A DNA stretch of 64,000 nucleotides from Linnemannia elongata (lineage: Eukaryota; Mortierellomycota; Mortierellomycetes; Mortierellales; Mortierellaceae). Where the stretch lies: NCBI GenBank assembly GCA_036320915.1, contig JAXBDG010000014.1, positions 682,001 through 746,000 on the forward strand. The letters run 5' to 3'. Both the position numbers and the translations under genes were made by a program. The notes under the pieces are model-generated. The model ran no database searches. It had not been told where the DNA came from and worked only from the letters and a program-made list of their open reading frames with translations. This document shows positions 12,647 to 22,771 of this stretch, piece by piece; the first letter of the stretch is position 1, and the number at the start of each line of letters is the position of its first letter.

Positions 12647-14670
12647 TCAAAGAGCAGATGCAGCAGAGGATGCACCCTGTCTACTCTCATAAACGGCCCT
12701 TGCCTTCTCCGTGCTTTTAGTAACAATAGGCACAACAGTACCCTTGAGAGGGATCCGTGGCAAGAACCCAATCTGAGGCCTCACTTTAGCGACTTTTGTC
12801 CAGAAGATCTTCCACAACCACTGAGGGATAAATCTCGAGATCCAGAGAGCAATCATGCCTCCCAATCCCTTCTCGAGGCCCTTTGCCAAAGTGCGACTGC
12901 TGTTGAAGGCCTCTGTGACAAAGGGGAGGCGCTCAGCTTGGTAGTCAGTGAACAATTGGTGGATGTCTTTGATACTGTTGGAAGGGAGGGCGAAGATTAG
13001 GTTGGCGAGGGCCATCGCGTCGTGCATCGCCGTCATAGCACCTGTCACCATGAATAGAGCATGGCATTTTGTTAGTTGTCTCTTCTTCTTTTCATGAGAA
13101 AGTACCTCTTTTCACAATGACGGATTTAAAACAACACCTCATCGTCTTTACCTTGACCGCCTGCAGGATGTAACTTGTGGCATGCTATAATAGAAACGAA
13201 AAATACGATAATATTTTCAGGTCCCCCATCTTTACTGCCTTTTTGATAACCACCTCCAAGATTGTGATAAATTATTGCGGAATGTAAATTACTCACCATC
13301 ACCCAACAGAACGGTGCGTCCAGAGAACCAAGTCATAAAGATCTTCTCCTCTAACATGACCTTAGAGATTAGATCCTTTGGCGTGCGGTCATAGAGGTCG
13401 CCCAGGGTCTTTTTGTCGATGCCAATCGGAATAGGGAAATCGCGTGTCTCATCGCACATTGACTGGGCTGCAAACGGACCCCACTCAGAGTTCTCGCTAT
13501 TCCTGAACCTTTGTTCCTGGGCCGCCCTGCTTGTGGTTCGATCCAAGTGATGCAGTACCATAAAACAGATTCTTTTGTCGTATGTGCTAAATAAAACCCA
13601 CTTTCTCCATGAACAGAGTGTACGAGAAGGTGAGATGTGTGGTTAACTAATAGTTGTGGTCAAAAGAGAATCACAACGTGATACAAAATGCAGCAAGGAA
13701 ATAGTAAAAAAAAAGAAAAAAGAAAGCGTACGGTGTATGGCTTGTCCTCGCCAAGGTTCACCCAGTATGGGGCAAGAGGGTCCTTCAACTCAGGGAACTG
13801 CTCCACGTCCAAGGGATCAGTCTGTCCAACAAGACAAGTACAACTGAATGGAAGCTCTTCCTGGTCCGCCTTGGGTAGTGCGCTCTTGGCCTTCAGTCTT
13901 TCGTACAGTCGTTGACGGACAGCGCTATAAGCACCATCTGCACCGACAAGGATGTCACCTTGATAGGTAGTTCCGTCTGCTGCCTGGATATGGACTTTGT
14001 CGTCGTCCTTATCCTCGGTGACGGTCAGAATGCGTTTGCCGAAGTGAATCTTATTTGACGGAATCTGCTTTAGCAAGAGGCTGTAAAGAAGGGGACGTGC
14101 AACAATGTATCCTGAATATCCCGACCTATCTCGCCCACACAACAAAACGAAAGTGTATCGTTATGATTCTTGTTGGTATCAGTGAAAAAATGGTGTTCTT
14201 CGGTGGGTTCGGGGAAGAGAGAACTTACAAGCCTCCCCAACGAAGAAAGTCTTGCACAGACAAAAGCTCAAAGGACTTTTTCTTTTCCTTGAGAAGATGG
14301 GAGTAGCTCAGCTGTTTACTCATGGCCACGAATTCATCAAACACTCCAAGTTGTTCGAATGCAGGTAGCAAGTTTCCCCCGACCGAAAGGGCTGAACCTA
14401 TTTTTTTTTTTTTTTTTTGTTAGTTGTTGAAGATGGAATTGACAAGTGTGGTAGATTATCATTCATCTCTTCATTTCTTCTTTTTTGTGCAGTAGGGTAG
14501 GTAAGAAGGAGAACAAAAGTTTTACCTAATGGCTTGACGTTTGGCGCCCGTTCAAAGATAGTGTATGGGATGTTTGCCTTCTCCAGGAGTGCTCCAAGCA
14601 TAACACCCCCAAGTCCTGCGCCTACAATGAGTACCGTTGGTGGTGCGTGTTTTTCTTCCGAGCTCGTCAT
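12647..14670 (-). CDS. FAD-dependent monooxygenase (aromatic-hydroxylase type), copy 1
   Basis: Six exons: 14526-14670, 14229-14397, 13732-14125, 13297-13600, 13152-13184 and 12647-13041; phases agree throughout and give 479 residues. FAD-binding monooxygenase motifs are in order: Rossmann GxGxxG as VGAGLGG near residue 17, the DG motif LVGADGAYSAVR near the middle, and the GD motif VLLGDACHKLHPAGGQG. The GD motif is assembled across exons 4, 5 and 6, with exon 5 only 33 bases long. Such enzymes hydroxylate aromatic or polyketide-like substrates using NAD(P)H and O2; the substrate here is unknown. A tryptophan-rich hydrophobic stretch near the C-terminus (WLWKIFW) could contact a membrane. 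Tandem with copy 2 upstream (15297) and a decayed copy downstream. Exon 3's donor (GTACGC) is the least standard junction. Confidence 0.88.
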
Positions 14671-15296
14671 GTTGTTGCCGTTACTGTTTGTTATTGTTGA
14701 AGTGGTCTTAGCGAGGTAGAGGGAGAATGGTGAGTAAGGAAGGAGTTATGGGTGGTGAGAGAGACGGGAGAGGAGAAAGTGCTGAAAGAAAGGAAGGGGG
14801 AAAGAAAGGAGGGAGGAAAGAAAAAATCCAGCAGGGGGGGGGGGGGGGGGTTCGTTTGCTGCCTTAACTCTCATCTTTTTGCCGTTTGCTCCAACGACAT
14901 GCATTTGTGTTCATTTCTTTCTTTTTTTCCAATGCTCTCTGAAAATTGGGGCATTGGGTTAGTTTGCTTCCTCTTGCGTCCTTCTTTCTTACATTCCGTT
15001 AGGCACTTTCAATTTCCGAAAGTACGCCGTCCTGCTGTGCGACCTTACTTTTCCTTCCCACCCCTCCCCCCCTCATGGTTGTTGTTATCCATCACAAAAA
15101 GGATTGCAAGAGATGAGGAAAATAACCCCCCCCCCCCCCCAACCTTGTTTTCACCATACATCGCCTGGTGGATCAAACGAGGCATGCTTTATTTTCTAAC
15201 GGCGCCATCGATAACGCACAACATCAACGGTGGAAAAATGGGCACAAAAAAATAGCACATATGATGCTCTTTATTTTCCTCAAGCGCCACTTCTTT
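14671..15296. promoter_or_regulatory. Spacer between monooxygenase copies; promoter of copy 1 with G and C homopolymers
   Basis: The region separates the start of copy 1 from the stop of copy 2. It holds a run of 17 G at 14834-14850 and 15 C at 15126-15140. It also has blocks shared with the region upstream of copy 2: GCTGTGCGACCT at 15034, TTATCCATCACAAAA near 15085, then the C run followed by ACCTTG. The shared order shows that the promoter was duplicated together with the gene. Confidence 0.65.
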
Positions 15297-17299
15297 TCAA
15301 ATGACAGCAGGAGCAGCAGAGGCATCTCCTTGTCTCTTCTCATAAACAGCCCTGGCCTTCTCATAACTAAATGAGACCATGGGCGGCGACGTACCCTTAC
15401 TCTCGACTTCCTTCAGGAACGCGACCTGGGGTCTGCATTTCACACGCTTGGTCCAAAAGATCTTCCATAACCATTGAGGTACATGCCTTGTGATCCACAA
15501 TGCAATGACCCCGCCCAGACCCTTTTCCATACCCTTGGCCAGAGCTCGACTGCCGTTGAAGGCCTCGGTTACTAGGGGTAATCGTTCTGCTTGATATTCG
15601 GTGAATGCTTGTTGGATGTCCGAGAGTTTAGTAGAGGGGAGGGCGTAAATGAGATTGGCGAGTGCGACTGCATCGTGCATTGCCGTCACGGCGCCTACAA
15701 AAGGAAGAAAAGGAAATTAAACAGCGATCAGTTCAAAAGGTTTTTTTTTTCTCCATGAAAGAAAGACTGAGTACAAGGTCAGTCATGGGTTGTCGAGTTC
15801 TTTACCTTGTCCTCCTGCAGGATGGACTTTATGGCATGCTGTTATGAGATGTATAATGATAGTGGTGCAGTTAGATATCACCGCACCGACCAATAGCCGT
15901 TATCTGTTTCTGAAAGTTGCTTAATAGTCTCACATCATCTGATCTCTAAATCAACGATCAATGAACTGAAACTTACCATCGCCCAAGAGAACGGTGCGTC
16001 CAGAATGCCACGTCCTAAAGATCTTCTCCTCTAACATGACCTTAGAGATCAACTCCTTAGGAGTTCGTTCATAGAGATCGCCCAACGTCATTTTGCCTGT
16101 GCCAATAGAAATAGGGAACCCGCGAGTCTCATCGCACATCGATTGGGCGGCAAAAGGACCCCACTCGGAGTTATCACTATTCCTGAACCGTTGTTCCTGG
16201 GCTGCCCTGCTTGTGGTTCGATCCAAGTGATGCAGAACCATAAAACAGATTCGTTGATCGTATGTGCTAAATAAAACCCACTTTTTTTCCAAGGAAAATG
16301 CGCCAGAAAGTCAGAGCGAGCGAGATAATAAAAGAAATTGAGTGAGTTTGCCAATACCTTATATCAAGCTGTTGATATAACAAGCTATTCTCACTTTTCA
16401 TTCCAGCTGAATGCTTACAGAGTATGGTTTTTCTTTGCCAAGGTTCGTGATAAATAAACACTTGTCGTCTTTCAGCTCGGGGAACTCCTTGACGTCCAGA
16501 ACGTCGGTCTGACCGACAAGACAGGTACAACTGAACGGAAGGTCCTCTTGGTCGGCTTTTGGAAGAGTTCCCTCCGTTTTCAGTTTCTCGTAGATCCGCT
16601 TACGAATGGCACTGTATGCGCCATCAGCGCCTACTAGGTTGTCACCCTGGTATGTGGTCCCATCTGCTGCCTGGATATGGACTTTGTCATCGTCCTTATC
16701 CTCGGTGACAGTCAGGATGCGTTTGCCGAAGTGGATCTTATGTGACGGGATCTGCTTTATCAAGAGACTGTAGAGGCGAGGGCGCGCAACAATGTAGCCT
16801 TGATATCCAGTCCTGTTAATGCGATGGAAAGTTGGGTGTCAGTATCATGTGATGCACACGTTCATCCAGCTGGTAATCGATAGTCAAAAAGTTGAAACCT
16901 ACAGCTCTTGCACAGGAAGGTAGTTTGTACTGACAATGGTCTCACCCGCTTCGTTCAAGATAGACGACTGTGTAAACCACTTAGCAAGAGAAACAAACTC
17001 GTCAAAGATCCCCAATTGCGCAAAGAGGCCGAGGAGAGTGCCGCCAATCGCCATTGCGGATCCTAAAGTATTGCAATTATGTGAAAGTGAGGAACTTCGT
17101 AGTTTTTTCTAGAAGACGTAGTATAAGAAAGAACAGTGCTGCACTCACCCAACGGCTTGACGGTAGTCGAGCGCTCGACGATGGTGTAGGGGATATCGGC
17201 CTTCTCCAGGAGTATTCCGAGCATGACACCTCCTAGTCCTGCACCAACAATTAGGACCTTTGGCTGAGATTGTTGTTGTCCTGATGTCCTTGTCGCCAT
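15297..17299 (-). CDS. FAD-dependent monooxygenase (aromatic-hydroxylase type), copy 2
   Basis: Six exons: 17149-17299, 16903-17062, 16419-16812, 15977-16280, 15806-15838 and 15297-15694, again 479 residues with the same intron phases as copy 1. Motifs: VGAGLGGVMLG near residue 16, LVGADGAYSAIR, and GDACHKVHPAGGQG assembled over exons 4-6. Exons 3 and 4 are close to copy 1 (about nine residues in ten identical by eye) and exon 6 somewhat less. Exon 2 differs strongly (GSAMAIGGTLLGLFAQLG here, GSALSVGGNLLPAFEQLG in copy 1, and then almost unrelated). Exon 2 follows the dinucleotide-binding fold and may shape substrate access, so the two enzymes may differ in substrate; that is inference. Its promoter carries a C20 tract (17753-17772). 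Confidence 0.88.
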
Positions 17300-18509
17300 A
17301 ATGTTGTTTTTTTTTTCGGTTGCAGAGAGGAGATGAGGAAATCGAAAGTAAGTAGACGGTGAATGTGGAAGGAGGGAAAAGTGATGAGGCGACAGAGAAG
17401 AAAGAAGGAAAGTGGTTTCGAAGAGATGCCCTCTCACTTTTTTATTTCCACCATCCTCCCTGTCTCCTTCCGCGAGCATGTTCTTGTGTTCGACTTTCTC
17501 TTTTCCCTTCGTTTTGTATATTTTCATTTGTCGTTGGATCACTTTGGGCCAACCCTTTATCGCTCTCTTCTTTTGACCACATTATGTCCAAGTAATAATT
17601 CAGCTTCCGAAGGGGAAGACTGAGAGCAGCTGTGCGACCTCGATCTGTTTTTTTTTTTTTTTTTTTTTTTTTTTCCTACTTTCTCTTTCTAGTCCTTCCT
17701 TTCTTTGTATTTATGTATGCTTATCCATCACAAAATCAAAAGGTTTGGGAAACCCCCCCCCCCCCCCCCCCCACCTTGTCGATTGACTGATGCGAGTAAA
17801 TTTGAGGCAATTGAATTTGGCCACAGGTTTTTTTTTCTTCATACGCACATCCACCACAACAAATATGCTTTGTCTCCTTCTAAGCATTAAAAGAACAGAT
17901 AACACTCACAACGGTGGATTGAGAACGATGATCGATTCAAGGTACTTCATAGCGTTGATATCGTAAACACACACACACACAAGGTAAGGGTATGATTGTG
18001 CATTGAGGATGAAGGTGTTAACGGTGTCCCACCAGGTGTTCTACGACCATAGCGTGCAGTCCCTGACCAAGATCTAGGATGTCTTGTTCTTCCAAGACGG
18101 TATCGTGCGCAACAGTGAATATCGAGATTAGGTGGGTGACCATGACAACGGAACTTAAAATGCGTCGCAACGCACGCTGATAAAAAAACCCCCATCAAGC
18201 AGTACCTTTGTAGACCCGAGTCTGCCAAGAACGTTCCTTGTCGCGTCATTTCCAAATAAACACTTCTTCTCTCGTCCTTTCTTTTGTTTTCCCCTTTCTG
18301 CACCCTCTCCTGCTCTGCCCCTATCTTCGCGTCTGTACTCATCCTTGATGAGTTATCGCTGGGTAAACATGGGTAAGAGGTAGTGGTGCGGATCAAAATA
18401 TATTGCAGCTTCATCTTGCACGGAACTGTCACTTCTGGCGAAAACCTGCATAACATTGTTCAAACGTACACAAATAAATAACGCTGTCCGCGCCCTTCAT
18501 GGTCTCTTT
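17300..18509. promoter_or_regulatory. Upstream region of monooxygenase copy 2 with poly-T and poly-C tracts
   Basis: It holds a poly-T run at about 17647-17674 and 20 C at 17753-17772, with GCTGTGCGACCT at 17629 and TTATCCATCACAAAA at 17721 in the same order as upstream of copy 1. The C run begins 454 bases from this ATG and 456 bases from the ATG of copy 1. Beyond 17900 up to 18509 I see no supported gene; a (CA)n stretch lies near 17970. Confidence 0.6.
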
Positions 18510-18650
18510 TTATTTTTTCTTATTTGTAACGGGTGGTCGGCCACCAGGTGGGAGGAACCAGCTCCAGTAGGTCGTACTCTGCTTCTTGACCTTCTTCGGT
18601 TTGGGCTGGTGTAACGTGGGGAGGTCCTCATCCTCAAGGATGTGATAGCG
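18510..18650 (-). other. In-frame 46-codon open extension after the F-box gene stop
   Basis: Directly after the TAA at 18651-18653 the same frame stays open for 46 codons to a second TAA at 18510-18512. The extension has coding-like composition: an acidic start (ILEDEDLP), a basic patch (PKPKKVKKQ) and an aromatic/proline end (YWSWFLPPGGRPP). This could be a recently gained stop, or a readthrough tail; the sequence alone cannot tell which. Confidence 0.45.
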
Positions 18651-20669
18651 TTAATCTCTCCAGATATCCGGCATGTACCCTGGTGAAGGAGGGATACGAC
18701 CAGCATCAAATGAACCTCCCTTCTGCGACAACCTGAGCGCAGGCTTCGCCTTTAAGAGAAAGTTGATCGGCACATTCCCTGGTCCCTTGACTCGCTTAGG
18801 CATCTTGCCAGAGGATTCCATCAAATCCAGCAGTTCCAACTTGGGCCAGATATCCAGCATAAACTTTGCCTCAGCCTTCCCCATCGTCGCGTCGATCTCC
18901 GGGAATGTCACTCGGAATGAGGGTCCACGGATCTGTCTCAGGTTCTTCAATCTGCCCAACCAAGTCAAATACGCCCGGCGGCCCTTGGCTCCGTCATGCA
19001 ATGTCAGCAGTTGGGGAAACGTCGCGTATGTGTCGGCGACACTCTTCTTGGGAGGGGTGATGGCCTTGATATCCAAGACCTCGAGATTCAACAGGTTCCC
19101 GATTTGGCGATAGAGTGTCTCCAACTTGCCCCACCGTTCCAGGTCCTTGGCTGACTCGAGTGCCACTATCTGTTGAAGGTAGTGAGGCTGGGTTGCCTCA
19201 AACTCGCCCCAACAGATGGTGAGGTCGAGATGACGAAGACCTGCGCACGCCCATTTTTGGGAGACCAAGGTGTCGATCTTAACTGAGATACTGATATCCT
19301 TGGGGATGACTTCAAACCTCTCCAGAGAAACACACTGTGAAAGAATCTCAACCATCAATCCGTTGTCAATTTGCTCATAGTTGAAGAGTCGTATATCCCG
19401 CAGTGTCAAGGAGTGTCGTTGGATAGCCATGTTGCCGCTGTATCCGAGATTCGACTTGTAGCGCTCAATATAGAGCGTCTCGATGGGCACAGTCATCGCC
19501 TCGATGAAAGGCATAAACTCTGCGGGTTGACAGTGCGAGAGCTCCTGTCTTATGTGAATGTGGCGGATCTGGTGACAAAACTCCTGAATGGTTGGGGCTA
19601 AGGTTGTGAGGAAGCCGGTCCTGTTCGACACAAAGAGAAACTCAATTGTGTCGATGTTTGGGCAATGATCCATCATCCATTGGTACGAGGAGGAGTCCGA
19701 GTGATCCACAGGGAGAGACAGCTTCCTGAGGCGAAAAAGCGGATCCTGTCGTAATGTGAGCGCGCCGAGTAAACCATCGGTGTCTTTCACCTCGGGCATC
19801 AGCATGAACTTGTTCTCCTTCAATGGCGAGCCAGTACTTGATTTGATCAGCATCGTCTCAACCGACTCGGGCACGCTCAAAAAGATGGTCTCGAATGCGT
19901 CACGCCAATTTCCAGTGTCGGGAATATGGTTGATGTAGAGGTACTTGAGATGATGCAGCCCCGACAGAACGCGTGACAGGGATCGGATATCAATGGACCG
20001 CTCGGCGTGAATGTGATGCAGTGTAAGATGGGTCAGTCGAGGGTTGAGTTGGATCAGCCAGCACAACTGGGCAAATACGTGAGCATCAGAGTACTGGTTT
20101 TTGAGCCTTGCAGAACCATGGACCAAGAGGTCAACATCCGAGTACTTTATGAGTCCCGCGGTGTCATAGATGTTTTTCTCAACCCGCTCGTTGTCGTATC
20201 CTGCCCTGATTTCAAGTTTTGTCAGCCGGGTGAGAGGAGGAAACTCAACACTAAGATCGTTGACGTTGCTAGTGGATGGGACCCAGCAGGGTCTGACAGC
20301 GGAGAAAGGCGTTTTGTTGTGGTTGGTATTGTTGGTATTACTGGAGGATTCTGTGAAGCGAGTGTTGCTCATGAGGAGGACCAAAAAGGTCTTTCTGATT
20401 TTGAGGGACCGGACGAGGACGCCCTTGGTGGCAAGCTGTTCCCACTGCCGGAAAAACCTTGACATCTTGGTGACACTCTCAAAGGTCGAGAAGTCAACGT
20501 CTCGCCAGAGGACGGGGGTGCAAACACGATAGAAGTAGCGACTTGTCCTGCATAGTCGTCCGAGGTCCTTCTTAGACGGGCTTTGGCCATTGAGTCCGAG
20601 GGCGAGGTGGTTTGCCACCATTGTAAGCAGGTCGGGTTGAGTGAAGAAGCGAGTTGATGCGCGCTCCAT
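18651..20669 (-). CDS. F-box/LRR-like protein, class A
   Basis: Intronless, 672 residues from the ATG at 20669; the frame upstream of it is a low-complexity leader. The N-terminus (TQPDLLTMVANHLALGLNG ... LGRLCRTSRYFYRVCTPVLWRDVDF) fits an F-box that has an extra polar insertion between its first two helices. LRR-like leucine spacing follows. The class A signature is present: W-A-C-A-G-L ... C-W-G-E-F-E, then RWGKLETLYRQIGNL...LEVLDIKA. The usual family role is a substrate adaptor of an SCF ubiquitin ligase. The gene lies head to tail 296 bases downstream of another minus-strand F-box gene (20966), but that one is class B, so this pair is not a simple tandem duplicate. The frame continues openly past its stop (see 18510-18650). 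Confidence 0.85.
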   Translation of the reverse strand: MERASTRFFTQPDLLTMVANHLALGLNGQSPSKKDLGRLCRTSRYFYRVCTPVLWRDVDFSTFESVTKMSRFFRQWEQLATKGVLVRSLKIRKTFLVLLMSNTRFTESSSNTNNTNHNKTPFSAVRPCWVPSTSNVNDLSVEFPPLTRLTKLEIRAGYDNERVEKNIYDTAGLIKYSDVDLLVHGSARLKNQYSDAHVFAQLCWLIQLNPRLTHLTLHHIHAERSIDIRSLSRVLSGLHHLKYLYINHIPDTGNWRDAFETIFLSVPESVETMLIKSSTGSPLKENKFMLMPEVKDTDGLLGALTLRQDPLFRLRKLSLPVDHSDSSSYQWMMDHCPNIDTIEFLFVSNRTGFLTTLAPTIQEFCHQIRHIHIRQELSHCQPAEFMPFIEAMTVPIETLYIERYKSNLGYSGNMAIQRHSLTLRDIRLFNYEQIDNGLMVEILSQCVSLERFEVIPKDISISVKIDTLVSQKWACAGLRHLDLTICWGEFEATQPHYLQQIVALESAKDLERWGKLETLYRQIGNLLNLEVLDIKAITPPKKSVADTYATFPQLLTLHDGAKGRRAYLTWLGRLKNLRQIRGPSFRVTFPEIDATMGKAEAKFMLDIWPKLELLDLMESSGKMPKRVKGPGNVPINFLLKAKPALRLSQKGGSFDAGRIPPSPGYMPDIWRD

Positions 20670-20965
20670 GGTGGGTAGGGTGAGGTGAGATGTAAGAGGA
20701 GAGGGAAGGAGGAAAGAGGGGCAGTGATGACGTGAGGAAGGCAGAGGAAGAGGAATGAGAAGAATGAGGGGGAGGAGGAGAGAGAGATCAAAAAAGAGAA
20801 GCGAGAAAAAGAACCCGTGAAATATCACAACAGAGGACGTGAATGAAAAATTGCACTAAACGTGCAAGGGGTCAATTCAACCCCCAACATCCGTCAACTG
20901 TGATCTGTTTTAGAGTTTGGGTTTGTACTCTTTTGCCATTCAATTGACTACGACAAAATACGAAA

Positions 20966-22771
20966 CTATCGCCTGCCGCATGGCAGCCACTCTGGTTTGT
21001 GGCTCCGTGCCCACATCTCAACCCCAAGCTCGGGCACATAGTCGCCCCTCAACGAACTCAGGTCTGCCATCGGATTCAGACCCTTCAGTACATTCAGACG
21101 AGGCAACTGTCGAATCATCCATTCCAACTCACGCACCCCTAGCCGGTGCCATGTCATCCTCACATCAACCTCACGCAACTCCTTCAAACTCGCTAACTGA
21201 CCCAATCCACTCTCAAGCGTCCAATCAAGACAATCCGTCTGCAGCCCAGAGTTGAATGACGGCTCCCCTTGGTTATTGTCCAGCGGATATATATCTCGAG
21301 ACCCTTCTTTATACGCACAACTTACATCCAGGACCTCCAGACAAACAAGTCTCCCCAATTGTTGGTACACCTGCCGCTGGATATCCTTTCTCCCCAAAAA
21401 ATAACCGCCACCAGCCTTTCTCTTCACTGCAGACAACACTTGGCCGTGCTCGTCCATCTCAAGGTCAGGTCGCGGAATCCCGTAGATTTGAACACAAAGC
21501 GTCGTTAGCCATTGACACGCCCACGGTTTCGCCACCATGTCACGAGCAACCAATCTCGGCGAACGGGTCGAGCTGAACTCTCGGAGCGCGCTAGCCTGGG
21601 ACAAAATCAATTGGACATCTGCGCTCTCCATGGTTGACGCATTCTTGATCCGCAGAGTGACCAAGTCCCTTTGGCATGTCCTCCCGATCGCTTCCGCTGT
21701 CGCCTTCATACTGGAAGAACAATCGCGTTGGATGTCGATCTTGTTCCAGACCTCCTTGAAGCTGTTGCCTGTGATGCTCGAAAGTGCCGTCGAGATGGTG
21801 TGTGCAATGTCTCCGTCTGACTCCCACTCGCTTTCCTCGCCTGCAACAACTGTCAAATCCTTAAGATGATACCCCACCGCCTCCTCCAACGCAGTCTGGA
21901 CCAACTTGTATCCAGTGATGGGCCTCGCCGTGATCCTTTCAGGAGTTGGGTTGTCAAAGACCTCTAAGTTCGGGCAGCCTCTCAAGAATTCCGGCAAAAC
22001 CCTGTCCTGATCGCCCTCCATACCCCGGAGTGACAGAATCCTCAGGTGCTTGTGTTGTTTAAGGGCTCCCAACCCAAAGTATCGCTCAAAGTCCAGAGAG
22101 TCTGCCTCATCATGCGCATAGTTCTCAATGTCGATCTTCAGATGGCCGTTTTCTTGAGTGCCCTCGCTCCAAAAGGTGTGCGCTCCCAAGGCAAAGTACT
22201 CCAGCTCGGAGGGAAGGTTGTCGAAAAAGGCTTTCAAGAGTCGGAATCCGATGCGCGGGTAATGGTCTGGTCGGAAAGACTGGTCTGAGTACGAGATATG
22301 AAAGAGTGAAAGTGACCTGAGACGAGTGAGGTACTTGTCAATGGCAAGTAAAAGTTGCCCTGGGTGTTGACAAATGCTGCCAATGCAGAGGTGCTGTAGT
22401 GAGGGGCTGCGTCTGATAAGGTTGATGAGGTGTGTTGTATGGTCGTCGGTGAGAAAGTTGGCTCTTGGAGGGATAGTCAGTTCTAGACGCGTCAAGTGGA
22501 GGTCCGGGATGACGTCGGGGTCTTGAAAGGGGATCAATATATAAGGAAAGAGGGTTCGAAGGGTGCGGATATGGTGTCCCTGACGGGACAATGATCGAAG
22601 GGCTCGCACTGAACAGAACCACTTGTATTGAAACTCGTCCGTTATATTGAGTGCCCTCCAAAGGATAGGAGTACACGATTGGTTCCAGTCCTTGTTGACA
22701 CGGACAAGACGGGTGAGGTCGTGTAACTCAAGAAACTCGGCAACGACCGTTTGGATCTCCTGTGGGAGCAT
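20966..22771 (-). CDS. F-box/LRR-like protein, class B
   Basis: Intronless, 601 residues from the ATG at 22771. The F-box is short and close to the start: LPQEIQTVVAEFLELHDLTRL, then VNKDWNQSCTPILWRAL. LRR-like repeats follow. The class B signature before the C-terminal LRR part is W-A-C-Q-W-L-T ... G-I-P-R-P-D-L, then IQRQVYQQLGRLVCLEVLDV and ELEWMIRQLPRLNVLKGLNP near the end. The same signature is found in the genes at 53950 and 55881, about 31 kb away, so it is closer to these than to its direct neighbour. Probable SCF substrate adaptor by family. Start choice: first ATG immediately before the F-box; the upstream frame is Ser/Thr/Pro leader. Confidence 0.85.
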   Translation of the reverse strand: MLPQEIQTVVAEFLELHDLTRLVRVNKDWNQSCTPILWRALNITDEFQYKWFCSVRALRSLSRQGHHIRTLRTLFPYILIPFQDPDVIPDLHLTRLELTIPPRANFLTDDHTTHLINLIRRSPSLQHLCIGSICQHPGQLLLAIDKYLTRLRSLSLFHISYSDQSFRPDHYPRIGFRLLKAFFDNLPSELEYFALGAHTFWSEGTQENGHLKIDIENYAHDEADSLDFERYFGLGALKQHKHLRILSLRGMEGDQDRVLPEFLRGCPNLEVFDNPTPERITARPITGYKLVQTALEEAVGYHLKDLTVVAGEESEWESDGDIAHTISTALSSITGNSFKEVWNKIDIQRDCSSSMKATAEAIGRTCQRDLVTLRIKNASTMESADVQLILSQASALREFSSTRSPRLVARDMVAKPWACQWLTTLCVQIYGIPRPDLEMDEHGQVLSAVKRKAGGGYFLGRKDIQRQVYQQLGRLVCLEVLDVSCAYKEGSRDIYPLDNNQGEPSFNSGLQTDCLDWTLESGLGQLASLKELREVDVRMTWHRLGVRELEWMIRQLPRLNVLKGLNPMADLSSLRGDYVPELGVEMWARSHKPEWLPCGRR

